Assembly (NCBI GenBank): GCA_002049945.1
Contig: MVCT01000033.1
Coordinates: forward strand, 1-8,929
DNA length: 8,929 nt
From: Candidatus Cloacimonas sp. 4484_140
GTDB lineage: Bacteria > Cloacimonadota > Cloacimonadia > JGIOTU-2
Direction: 5' to 3'
Both the position numbers and the translations under genes were made by a program. Positions 1-6,444 of this stretch are shown here, piece after piece. Each line of letters begins with the position of its first letter. The stretch's first letter is position 1. The notes beneath the pieces are model-generated. The model saw only the letters and a program-made list of their open reading frames with translations. It was not told where the DNA came from and did no database searches.

Positions 1-9
1 AAGAGGGGT

Positions 10-71
10 GGATTCCAACCTGCCCGTCCTGTGAAATCCCTGTTTCCTATTTCACTTGGATTGGAAGACGG
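10..71. repeat. Nested inverted repeat (hairpin-forming element)
   Basis: A perfect 7-bp inner inverted repeat, GTGAAAT (31-37) and ATTTCAC (49-55), encloses an 11-base loop. It is flanked by an outer pair, TTCCAA (13-18) and TTGGAA (61-66), with unequal spacers. There is no T-tract directly after the inner stem, so it does not look like a classical terminator. It may be the right part of a dispersed intergenic repeat cut by the window edge; that is inference. Confidence 0.4.
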
Positions 72-158
72 AGTGTGTTTTTATTCAGCATAGTCCAAAG
101 TAGTTGGGTCTTTTTCATTTTCATCTTCCAATTTTAAACTAATAGCATACTAATCTTC

Positions 159-174
159 TTCCGATAAATCGGAA
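159..174. repeat. 16-base near-perfect palindrome
   Basis: TTCCGAT (159-165) and ATCGGAA (168-174) are exact inverted copies separated by AA. The compact spacing resembles a dimeric repressor operator as much as an RNA hairpin. It lies 220 bases before the first gene, which is far for an operator of that gene unless the promoter is also distant. No regulator gene is adjacent in the window. Confidence 0.4.
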
Positions 175-195
175 TACACCTCGACAGACAGACCC

Positions 196-277
196 ACGCA
201 GATTTAAAAGCTCAAGAAATAAATTCAGTTTTCCTCATTATATTTTCTGGATCAGTGTTAATCAGTTCCATCTGCGT
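196..277. repeat. 82-base element bounded by 8-bp inverted repeats
   Basis: ACGCAGAT at 196-203 and ATCTGCGT at 270-277 are perfect inverted copies. Just inside the right end, ATCAGTGTTA (251-260) is followed at once by ATCAGTTCCA (261-270), a degenerate tandem of period 10 that leads into TCTGCGTTCA. Short inverted ends plus degenerate internal repeats fit a small non-coding dispersed intergenic repeat or a decayed miniature element. No transposase and no clear target-site duplication is visible. Confidence 0.4.
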
Positions 278-300
278 TCAATTTTTTTTCTTCCCAACCA

Positions 301-326
301 TTGCGAAGGTTTGCAACCGTTCGCAA
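301..326. repeat. Strong 11-bp hairpin upstream of the operon
   Basis: TTGCGAA (301-307) pairs with TTCGCAA (320-326), and inside it GGTT (308-311) pairs with AACC (315-318) around the triloop TGC, leaving only one bulged G at 319. The heptamer AAGGTTT occurs at 306-312 and again at 325-331, so the hairpin is built on a 19-base direct repeat. It sits about 70 bases before the first start codon. It could be a leader-RNA hairpin, an operator, or part of a repeat. There is no T-run after it, which argues against a terminator. Confidence 0.5.
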
Positions 327-393
327 GGTTTAGATCTAGAAAGTTTGTATAAAACTAATTACATTATTAGTAAAATAGAATATTATATTTATT

Positions 394-1518
394 ATGAAAA
401 AAAGATGTTTAGTTGTAACGGGCGGCGGCGACTGCCCGGGTCTTAATGCGGTTATCCGAGCCATCGTAAAACGTGCTTCACAGGAAAACGACTGGGAGAT
501 TGTCGGAAGCATTGACGGTTTTAACGGCGTTCTCAAAGATCCCCGTGAGTTACGCGTACTCTCAAATCGAACTGTAGCGGGTATTCATGTGCGTGGAGGA
601 ACGATCATCGGTACTACAAATAAAGGTGGACCCTTTGCGTGGCCCCAGCAGGACAAAGACGGCAATTGGATAGAGATCGACCGCTCAAAAGAGATGCTGG
701 AAATCCTGAAAGAAGAGAATATCAGCACTGTCATCAATATCGGTGGGGACGGCTCGCAGACTATTTCGCAAAATCTTTATGAAATGGGACTCAACATTGT
801 TGGCGTTCCTAAAACAATAGATAACGACCTTTCCGCAACTGATTTTGCATTCGGATTTCAAACTGCGGTGGAAGTCGCAACGGATGCAGTTGATAAACTC
901 GTGACAACCGCAGAAAGCCATCACAGAATTATCATTCTCGAAGTGATGGGACGTGCAGCCGGTTGGATTGCGCTTTATTCATCTATAGCAGGCGGTGCAG
1001 AAGTATGCCTTATTCCGGAAATTCCTTATGATATTAAAAAAGTGAAAGAAAAGGTGGAAGAACGTACTGAAGACAGAAGAGGTTTTGCAAATATCGTCAT
1101 TGCAGAGGGTGCTTATCCCAAGCATGGAAGCGTTGTGGGGCAGGAAGTTGATGAGATCGGCTACCACAATTTCAAGCTCGGCGGTGCAGGAATACGGCTC
1201 AAACAGGAACTTGGAGATGCAGGTGCGCAGGCAGATATTCGCGTTACGATTCTCGGGCATTTACAACGCGGCGGAATTCCCTGTGCCTTTGACAGAATTC
1301 TTGCAACACAGTTCGGCGTAAAAGCATTTGAAATGGTCATTGAAGGAAAATTTGGCGAAATGGTTGCCTATAAAAATAATGATATCAAAAGTGTCCCAAT
1401 CAAAGATGCCATCAACACCTATAATCTGGTCAATGTGCACTCCAATTTAGTGCATACTGCCAGAGGTGTAGGGATTAGTTTTGGTGATTTAAAACCTATA
1501 ATGGAGTACGCTACATGA
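394..1518 (+). CDS. pfkA: 6-phosphofructokinase, predicted ATP-dependent
   Basis: Cytoplasmic enzyme that phosphorylates fructose 6-phosphate to fructose 1,6-bisphosphate, the committing step of glycolysis. The 374-residue protein shows the full PFK core: a nucleotide-binding GGGDCPGLNA start (residues 10-19), GGDGS at 117-121, PKTIDND at 139-145 with the catalytic Asp about 143, MGRAAGW at 185-191, AEGA about 237-240, and LGHLQRGG at 288-294. In this superfamily the glycine in GGDGS (residue 120) is typical of ATP use, whereas Lys in PKTIDND (140) is common in PPi enzymes. The G-plus-K combination is known in ATP-using actinobacterial PFKs, so ATP is the better guess. It is longer than the roughly 320-residue E. 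coli type, with an extra segment about 79-103. The start is the only good one, since the conserved motif begins at residue 10. There is no clear Shine-Dalgarno sequence in the AT-rich leader. It is the first gene of the predicted operon and overlaps the next by four bases. Confidence 0.93.
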   Translation: MKKRCLVVTGGGDCPGLNAVIRAIVKRASQENDWEIVGSIDGFNGVLKDPRELRVLSNRTVAGIHVRGGTIIGTTNKGGPFAWPQQDKDGNWIEIDRSKEMLEILKEENISTVINIGGDGSQTISQNLYEMGLNIVGVPKTIDNDLSATDFAFGFQTAVEVATDAVDKLVTTAESHHRIIILEVMGRAAGWIALYSSIAGGAEVCLIPEIPYDIKKVKEKVEERTEDRRGFANIVIAEGAYPKHGSVVGQEVDEIGYHNFKLGGAGIRLKQELGDAGAQADIRVTILGHLQRGGIPCAFDRILATQFGVKAFEMVIEGKFGEMVAYKNNDIKSVPIKDAINTYNLVNVHSNLVHTARGVGISFGDLKPIMEYAT

Positions 1519-2723
1519 GTGAGAAAAAAGATAGAATTGCAATCCTCACATCCGGGGGTATTGCTCCCTGCCTTTCAGCATCCACAGGATGTCTGATAAC
1601 CGAATACACTCGGCTCGTGCCGGACATGGAGATCATCGGGTATCTGAACGGCTTTAAAGGACTGCTCACAGACAGCAGCATACTTATTTCCGAAGAGGTA
1701 AGAAAAAAAGCGAAGTGCCTGCAAAAATACGGCGGAAGCGTACTGGGGAATAGCCGCGTAAAACTCACAAATGTTGCAGATTGCATAAAAAGGGGCTATA
1801 TTCAGGAAGGTGAGAATCCCCTGCAAGTTGCCGCAGAGCAGCTTGTCAAAGATAATGTGTCCATCCTCCATACTATCGGCGGAGATGATACGAATATCAT
1901 GGCATTCGAGCTTGAATCCTATTTGAAAATGAACGGCTATGACCTCACTGTGGTGGGACTTCCCAAAACTGTCGATAATGATGTAATCCCGATATATCAG
2001 ACTCTCGGTGCTGCAACTGCTGCGGAACAGGGTGCGATATTTTTTGAGAATGTTGCTAATGAAAACACGACCAGCTCACGCCAGCTCATTATTCATGAAG
2101 TCATGGGACGCCATTGCGGATGGCTAACTGCAGCTACTGCGAGAGAGTATAGGAAACGACTTAACAAAAAAAGATTTTTGCCGGATATACTTCTTGCGCG
2201 TGAACGCTGGGATATCGATGCGATCTACATTCCGGAAATGGGCATTGATATTGATGAAGAGGAAAAGCGCCTGAATCAGCTCATGGATGGAAAGGATTCT
2301 GTGAACATCTTCCTCAGCGAAGGTGCGGGTTTGGAAACGATTGTATCCGAAATGGAATCAAAAGGAGAGCCGGTACAGCGCGATGCATTCGGGCATGTTC
2401 GTCTTGACGAGCTCAATCCGGGACAGTGGTTTGCAAAACGCTTTAAAACCATGCTGAAAGCAGATAAAGTACTTGTACAAAAGAGCGGATATTTCGCACG
2501 TTCTGCACCTCCGAACAAAGAAGACCTCGATCTCATTCAGAGAACCTGCGTGGAAGCAGCCCGCTGCGGACTCAATGGACAGAGCGGTGTAGTCGCCCTC
2601 GACGAAGATAATAATAACGAGCTCCGCTGTATAGGATTCCAACGAATTAATAGCGGAAAACCATTTGACATTCATCAGAAATGGTTTGAAGATATGCTCA
2701 TAGATATTGGACAGATCAGGTAA
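1515..2723 (+). CDS. pfp: Pyrophosphate-type phosphofructokinase
   Basis: Predicted diphosphate--fructose-6-phosphate 1-phosphotransferase, which interconverts fructose 6-phosphate and fructose 1,6-bisphosphate reversibly with PPi/Pi and so can run in glycolysis or gluconeogenesis. The 402-residue protein has GGDDT at 122-126, where Asp125 replaces the ATP-type glycine, and PKTVDND at 150-156 with Lys151 and catalytic Asp154. Both residues are the PPi signature. MGRHCGW (197-203), SEGAG (268-272) and KSGYFARSAPPN (323-334) resemble the 45-kDa PPi-PFKs of proteobacteria and methanotrophs. The N-terminal glycine-rich loop reads TSGGIAPC instead of TSGGDAPG, which I recall as usual for that branch. 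The start codon overlaps the previous stop as ATGA, and GGAG at 1503-1506 inside the preceding gene serves as ribosome-binding site, so translation is probably coupled. It clearly belongs to another subfamily than its neighbour, so this is not a recent tandem duplication. Confidence 0.9.
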   Translation: MSEKKDRIAILTSGGIAPCLSASTGCLITEYTRLVPDMEIIGYLNGFKGLLTDSSILISEEVRKKAKCLQKYGGSVLGNSRVKLTNVADCIKRGYIQEGENPLQVAAEQLVKDNVSILHTIGGDDTNIMAFELESYLKMNGYDLTVVGLPKTVDNDVIPIYQTLGAATAAEQGAIFFENVANENTTSSRQLIIHEVMGRHCGWLTAATAREYRKRLNKKRFLPDILLARERWDIDAIYIPEMGIDIDEEEKRLNQLMDGKDSVNIFLSEGAGLETIVSEMESKGEPVQRDAFGHVRLDELNPGQWFAKRFKTMLKADKVLVQKSGYFARSAPPNKEDLDLIQRTCVEAARCGLNGQSGVVALDEDNNNELRCIGFQRINSGKPFDIHQKWFEDMLIDIGQIR

Positions 2724-2726
2724 ATT

Positions 2727-3017
2727 ATGAATATAAAATTTAAAGACATAAACACAGGCATCGTCCAGGCACGAGCCGTCATAGAGATTACAGAAGGTGT
2801 CTTTCTTAATGAGATCACTATTTTGAAAAAAAACAGAGATATCATCGTGGAGCTTCCCCAGAAATCCTTCCGCGGCAAGGACGGCAAGATGTATTATATG
2901 AATATCATCACCTTTGCGAACGAAGATAAGGAAAATTTCTTCAAGCTTGAAGTTAAAACAGAATACAATAAATGGCGGGGACAGAATCCCAAAATCCTCG
3001 TGTATGAAAATAAATAA
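2727..3017 (+). CDS. SpoVG-like small nucleic-acid-binding protein
   Basis: A 96-residue protein that aligns by eye over most of its length with the SpoVG family (about 85-100 residues). Matching points are an N-terminal strand ending INT (8-10), ARAVIEIT (15-22) against the family's RAIASITL, VFLNEITIL (25-33) against FVVHDIRVI, VELPQKS (41-47) against VAMPSKR, then DG at 52-53 and a polar helix ending in EY near 80. SpoVG proteins of Firmicutes and spirochaetes bind DNA and RNA and affect development, capsule and gene expression. The role outside those groups is poorly defined. It starts three bases after the PPi-PFK stop, with a weak AGG at 2718-2720, so it is almost certainly co-transcribed and perhaps coupled. 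No signal peptide or membrane segment is seen. The family call rests on recalled sequence only and is moderate. Confidence 0.6.
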   Translation: MNIKFKDINTGIVQARAVIEITEGVFLNEITILKKNRDIIVELPQKSFRGKDGKMYYMNIITFANEDKENFFKLEVKTEYNKWRGQNPKILVYENK

Positions 3018-3022
3018 ATTTT

Positions 3023-3028
3023 GAAAGG
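3023..3028 (+). promoter_or_regulatory. Ribosome-binding site fixing the M14 start
   Basis: GAAAGG lies seven bases before the ATG at 3036. A TTG at 3021 in the same frame would add five residues but overlaps this site and has no ribosome-binding site of its own, so ATG 3036 is preferred. The ATG start also places a normal signal peptide directly at the N-terminus. Confidence 0.65.
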
Positions 3029-3035
3029 TATAATA

Positions 3036-5507
3036 ATGAAACACGCATTATTTTTTTCGCTCATCCTTCTCATTGCAAGCGGTTTGTATGCAAGCACAAC
3101 ACCTGCAGCACAGGAAATCTATTTTAGTTTTGAAATAACCGCAAAAAGCGAACTTCAGCAGCTCACACGGATAGTATCTATTGATAATGTAAGGGGTAAT
3201 ACCGTGTATGCTTATGCAAATCCGGAAGAACTCAACGAACTCGAAGCTCTTGGATATGAGATCATAAAATTACCTCATCCGGGCAGTTTGTATGAACCAC
3301 GCATGGCACAGACTATTGGTGAAGCGCGCCAGTGGGATTATTATCCTACCTATGATCAGTACCTCACTATGATGTACCAGTTCGCAACAGATTATCCCAC
3401 GCTCTGCAGGATCGAGGATGCTGGAAATTCCGTTGATGGACGAAAACTCCTTTTTGCAGTTATTTCTGATAATATCAGCATCGAAGAGGACGAGCCGGAA
3501 TTCATGTACACAGCAACTATGCATGGAGATGAAACTACCGGATACGTGCTGATGCTCAGATTGATCGACTACCTGTTATCTGGTTACGGCTTTGACCCGG
3601 AAGTAACAGAAATGGTGAACGAGATAGAGATTTGGATCAATCCGCTGGCAAATCCTGATGGAACCTATGCCGGAGGAAACAATACCGTATATGGAGCTAC
3701 GAGATATAACGCCAATTGGGTTGACCTCAATAGAAATTTTCCTGATCCCGAAGACGGACCTCATCCCGATGGTCATGCATGGCAGCCCGAAACAATAATT
3801 ATGATGGATATTGCAGAGGCAAATTCCTTTATCCATTCTGCAAATTTCCACGGCGGAGCAGAAGTCGTGAACTATCCGTGGGATACATGGGCTGTACTTC
3901 ATGCTGATGATGACTGGTATATTGATATCTCACGTGCTTATGCCGACACAGTTCATCTGTATGCACCAGCCGGCTATATGACATATTTGAATAATGGTAT
4001 CACAAATGGATATGCCTGGTACACAATTAGCGGTGGACGCCAGGATTATATGAACTGGTTCCAGGCGTGCAGAGAGGTAACGCTCGAGATTTCCAATACA
4101 AAGCTACTTCCCGAATCACAGCTTGATGCGCACTGGACTTATAACAAGCGTTCTATGATAAAATATATTCAAAATGTATATTACGGCATTCGCGGAATCG
4201 TAACAGATTCACTCGGCAATCCTCTTGATGCGATGATCACAATTGTTGATCATGATTTTGACAATTCCGAAGTATTCACTGACCCTGATTTGGGAAATTA
4301 TCACCGCATGCTTTCTCCGGGAGTGTATGATATTACAGTTTCCAGCTACGGCTTTATTCCTCAAACTATCACCAATATTACCGTTGTGGATACCGGCGCA
4401 ACGAGAGTGGATGTGGAATTGCAGGAAGCACAAACAATCGATATTACAGGTACAGTTCGGGATGGTGATACAAGCGCGCCTATCGGAAATGCAATCGTTG
4501 AGATCATGGATTCCGTTCATACTCCGGTTCAGACCGATTTTTCCGGTGCCTATGCGATTTATAATGTGGTAGAGGGCACTTACACCTTTAAAGTTTCGGC
4601 AGACGGATATAGTACTTTAACAGAAGATATTACTGTCACAGAAGATAACCATATCATCGACTTTGATCTCTTTGCACCCTATCTGTTCTGGGATTTTGAG
4701 CAAAATGACGGCGGATTCACCAGCAACGATCCGAGCGGCTGGCAATGGGGAGAGCCCTCGGCAGGGGGTATCACTGCATATTCAGGAATAAAGGTATGGG
4801 CTACAAACCTCAGCGGTTTCTATGTTGACAATGCCCACTGGTATCTTGATTCACCTGCGATCCAGCTCGGTAACAATCCTATGCTGGAGTTCTATCATCT
4901 GTATAATTTTGAAGCAGGTACTACAATGTGGGATGGAGGTAATGTGAGTATTTCAACGAACGGAGGAAGTTCGTTTGGTTTGTTGACACCTGTAGGCGGA
5001 TATGATGGCAATATCAGTGCGCTTGGGGAACAGGGTTATGGCGGTACACGTGATGAATGGACGCTAGCTCAATTCAGCTTAGAATCCTATAAAAACCAGG
5101 AAATAGTGCTCCGCTGGCATTTTGGCTCGGATTATTCCCAGCATAATTATTATGGCTGGTATATTGATGATGTGGCTATAATAGAACTTGTGGGTGTTAA
5201 TGATCCTCCACATGAAAATGAACTTATACTTCAGCAGAATTTCCCGAATCCTTTTAGGGGATTCACAACAATTACATTCTCAATGTCGGAAAATCTCAAA
5301 GATCCAATATTAAAGATCTATAATCTGAAAGGACAGCTTGTTAAATCACTTACCTCGTTCCCAAACCCCAGTTTGGGAATGATAGAAGCGGTTTGGGATG
5401 GAAAGGATGAAAAGGGCAAAGAAGTAAGTGCCGGTTTGTATTTCTATCAGATCCAATCTAAAAATTATTCATCAGAAATCAAAAAAATGATATATTTGCA
5501 AAAATAA
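3036..5507 (+). CDS. Secreted M14 zinc carboxypeptidase with C-terminal sorting domain
   Basis: An 823-residue multidomain exopeptidase predicted to remove C-terminal residues from peptides at or beyond the cell surface. Residues 1-19 form a signal peptide ending near LYA. Residues about 30-90 look like a prodomain. The M14 domain (about 100-385) has the HGDE zinc motif (His163, Glu166), DLNRNFP around 230-236 for substrate carboxylate binding, the third zinc ligand His272 in NFHGG, a substrate Tyr about 329 in WYTISGG, and the catalytic Glu351 in TLEIS, so the active site is complete. Two carboxypeptidase regulatory-like beta folds follow (about 385-465 and 467-545). A MAM- or jelly-roll-like module with GWYIDDVAI (about 550-720) comes next. 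The C-terminus (730-823) is a Por/T9SS type A sorting domain with FPNPF, IYNLKGQ and SAGLYFYQI. Translation starts 18 bases after the SpoVG-like gene, and serA starts 18 bases downstream. A strong DNA palindrome lies within the sorting-domain code at 5356-5381. Precise specificity is not readable. Confidence 0.92.
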   Translation: MKHALFFSLILLIASGLYASTTPAAQEIYFSFEITAKSELQQLTRIVSIDNVRGNTVYAYANPEELNELEALGYEIIKLPHPGSLYEPRMAQTIGEARQWDYYPTYDQYLTMMYQFATDYPTLCRIEDAGNSVDGRKLLFAVISDNISIEEDEPEFMYTATMHGDETTGYVLMLRLIDYLLSGYGFDPEVTEMVNEIEIWINPLANPDGTYAGGNNTVYGATRYNANWVDLNRNFPDPEDGPHPDGHAWQPETIIMMDIAEANSFIHSANFHGGAEVVNYPWDTWAVLHADDDWYIDISRAYADTVHLYAPAGYMTYLNNGITNGYAWYTISGGRQDYMNWFQACREVTLEISNTKLLPESQLDAHWTYNKRSMIKYIQNVYYGIRGIVTDSLGNPLDAMITIVDHDFDNSEVFTDPDLGNYHRMLSPGVYDITVSSYGFIPQTITNITVVDTGATRVDVELQEAQTIDITGTVRDGDTSAPIGNAIVEIMDSVHTPVQTDFSGAYAIYNVVEGTYTFKVSADGYSTLTEDITVTEDNHIIDFDLFAPYLFWDFEQNDGGFTSNDPSGWQWGEPSAGGITAYSGIKVWATNLSGFYVDNAHWYLDSPAIQLGNNPMLEFYHLYNFEAGTTMWDGGNVSISTNGGSSFGLLTPVGGYDGNISALGEQGYGGTRDEWTLAQFSLESYKNQEIVLRWHFGSDYSQHNYYGWYIDDVAIIELVGVNDPPHENELILQQNFPNPFRGFTTITFSMSENLKDPILKIYNLKGQLVKSLTSFPNPSLGMIEAVWDGKDEKGKEVSAGLYFYQIQSKNYSSEIKKMIYLQK
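5356..5381. repeat. Long hairpin inside the M14 coding sequence
   Basis: TTCCCAAAC (5358-5366) and GTTTGGGAA (5371-5379) are perfect inverted copies around a CCCA loop. A G-T wobble (5357/5380) and a C-G pair (5356/5381) extend the stem to eleven pairs. It lies inside the sorting-domain code, about 125 bases before the M14 stop, and has no following T-run. It could influence mRNA folding or decay between the M14 and serA parts of the transcript, or be a chance result of coding for FPNPSLG. Confidence 0.5.
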
Positions 5508-5525
5508 AATCTCAATGGAGGCGTA

Positions 5526-6431
5526 ATGGCAAAAATATTAATTAGCGATCCTGTTTCCACAGAATGTATCGAGCTGCTGGAAAAAGCAGGACATGATCTT
5601 GATATCAAAACGGATAAGAAAACCCCTGAAGAATTGGCAGACATGATCCAGGGATATGATGCAATTGTGATTCGCAGTGCGACAAAAGTCCGCAAGGTAG
5701 CTATCGATGCAGCAGACAAGCTCAAACTCATCGTGCGTGGCGGTGTGGGTATTGATAACATTGACCATGAATATGCCCGTTCAAAAGGTATCACAGTTTC
5801 GAATACTCCGACAGCTTCCTCGCAATCCGTTGCCGAGCTAGCACTTGCACACATGCTGGCACTTTACAGATTTCTACCTCAAGCGAATATCACCATGAGA
5901 AATGGCGAGTGGAACAAGAAGCAGTACAAGGGCAAAGAAGTAGCCGGCAAAGTTCTCGGTATTATCGGCCTTGGCAATATCGGGAAATCCCTTGCAAAAA
6001 AAGCGATTACTCTTGATATGACAGTGCTTGCCTATGATCCTTATGTCAAAGAGACTGATATGAATGTGGAAATTGTTGATCTTGATACATTGCTGAAGCG
6101 TTCGGATATCTTTTCTCTTCACATTCCCCATACTGAAGGCACACACTATATTATCGATGCAGATGCAATTGCAAAGATGAAAGACGGCGTGATGATCATA
6201 AACTGTGCGCGTGGCGGCGTAGTAGATGAAAAGGCGCTTCTTGATGCACTTAACTCGGGCAAGGTTGCCTTTGCAGGAATCGACTCCTTTGAAGAAGAGC
6301 CAACAAAAAATTTAGAACTTGTTTCTCACAAAAACGTGTCTGTTACTCCACATATTGGCGCTTCGACCAAAGAAGCACAAGACCGCGTGGGACTGGAAGT
6401 AGCAGAAGTGATTATTGAATTCTTTAAATAA
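5526..6431 (+). CDS. serA: D-3-phosphoglycerate dehydrogenase, short form
   Basis: Predicted cytoplasmic NAD-dependent oxidation of 3-phosphoglycerate to 3-phosphohydroxypyruvate, the first step of serine synthesis. The 301-residue protein contains the whole D-2-hydroxyacid dehydrogenase core: RGGVGIDNID (71-80), SVAELALAHML (101-111), the Rossmann loop GLGNIG (148-153) with Asp171 as the NAD-selecting acid, and the catalytic set Arg229 (NCARGG), Glu258 (EEEP) and His276 (TPHIGAS). It ends directly after the catalytic domain, so it lacks the ACT or intervening regulatory domains of longer SerA proteins and is probably not serine-inhibited in the E. coli way. GGAGG at 5517-5521 lies four bases before the ATG. 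It sits 18 bases after the M14 gene and 13 before the PPC gene. serB and serC are not in this window. Other 2-hydroxyacid substrates such as hydroxypyruvate cannot be excluded. Confidence 0.85.
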   Translation: MAKILISDPVSTECIELLEKAGHDLDIKTDKKTPEELADMIQGYDAIVIRSATKVRKVAIDAADKLKLIVRGGVGIDNIDHEYARSKGITVSNTPTASSQSVAELALAHMLALYRFLPQANITMRNGEWNKKQYKGKEVAGKVLGIIGLGNIGKSLAKKAITLDMTVLAYDPYVKETDMNVEIVDLDTLLKRSDIFSLHIPHTEGTHYIIDADAIAKMKDGVMIINCARGGVVDEKALLDALNSGKVAFAGIDSFEEEPTKNLELVSHKNVSVTPHIGASTKEAQDRVGLEVAEVIIEFFK

Positions 6432-6444
6432 CTATAGCAGTATT

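Larger units (their letters stand above)
1..393. other. Gene-free, palindrome-rich upstream region
   Basis: I find no supportable gene in these 393 bases. On the + strand one frame is open from base 3 to 137 and another from 1 to 93, but both translations are short and of low complexity, so an upstream gene tail is not convincing. On the - strand every frame is closed by base 47 or later, with no start reading off the left edge. The region contains at least four separate inverted repeats, listed individually. The last 60 bases before the first gene are very AT-rich. A TATAAA at 348-353 is the only -10-like string I noticed, and it has no good -35 partner at the usual spacing, so I do not call a promoter. 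Confidence 0.6.

Noticed and set aside
16..25. Ten-base match (CAACCTGCCC) to the reverse complement of the terminator arm at 6877-6886
   Set aside because: Only ten bases are shared and the flanks do not continue the match, so I treat it as chance rather than a paired repeat.
3..137. 45-codon frame open from the left edge as a possible upstream gene tail
   Set aside because: The translation is Phe/Ile/Ser-rich with no recognisable domain end and crosses the inverted repeat, so coding is not supported.
354..371. AT-only inverted repeat ACTAAT/ATTAGT just before the first PFK gene
   Set aside because: A six-base AT-rich dyad in a very AT-rich stretch is expected by chance and would form only a weak hairpin.
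255..446. 63-codon + strand open frame overlapping the first PFK start
   Set aside because: It reads through the leader repeats and then the PFK start in another frame, has no ribosome-binding site, and has a low-complexity translation.
394..2723. Recent tandem duplication of a PFK gene
   Set aside because: The two proteins differ in length, in the donor-site residues, in the N-terminal loop and in C-terminal motifs, as expected for separate old subfamilies.
2358..3044. Long antisense open frame (228 codons) on the - strand
   Set aside because: It runs opposite the PPi-PFK end, the whole SpoVG-like gene and the M14 start. Its translation has no recognisable motif and is rich in Phe/Tyr/Ile in a pattern typical of antisense shadow, and both sense genes are well supported.
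5465..5854. 129-codon - strand open frame over the M14 end and serA start
   Set aside because: Antisense to two strong genes, with no motif of its own and no ribosome-binding context.
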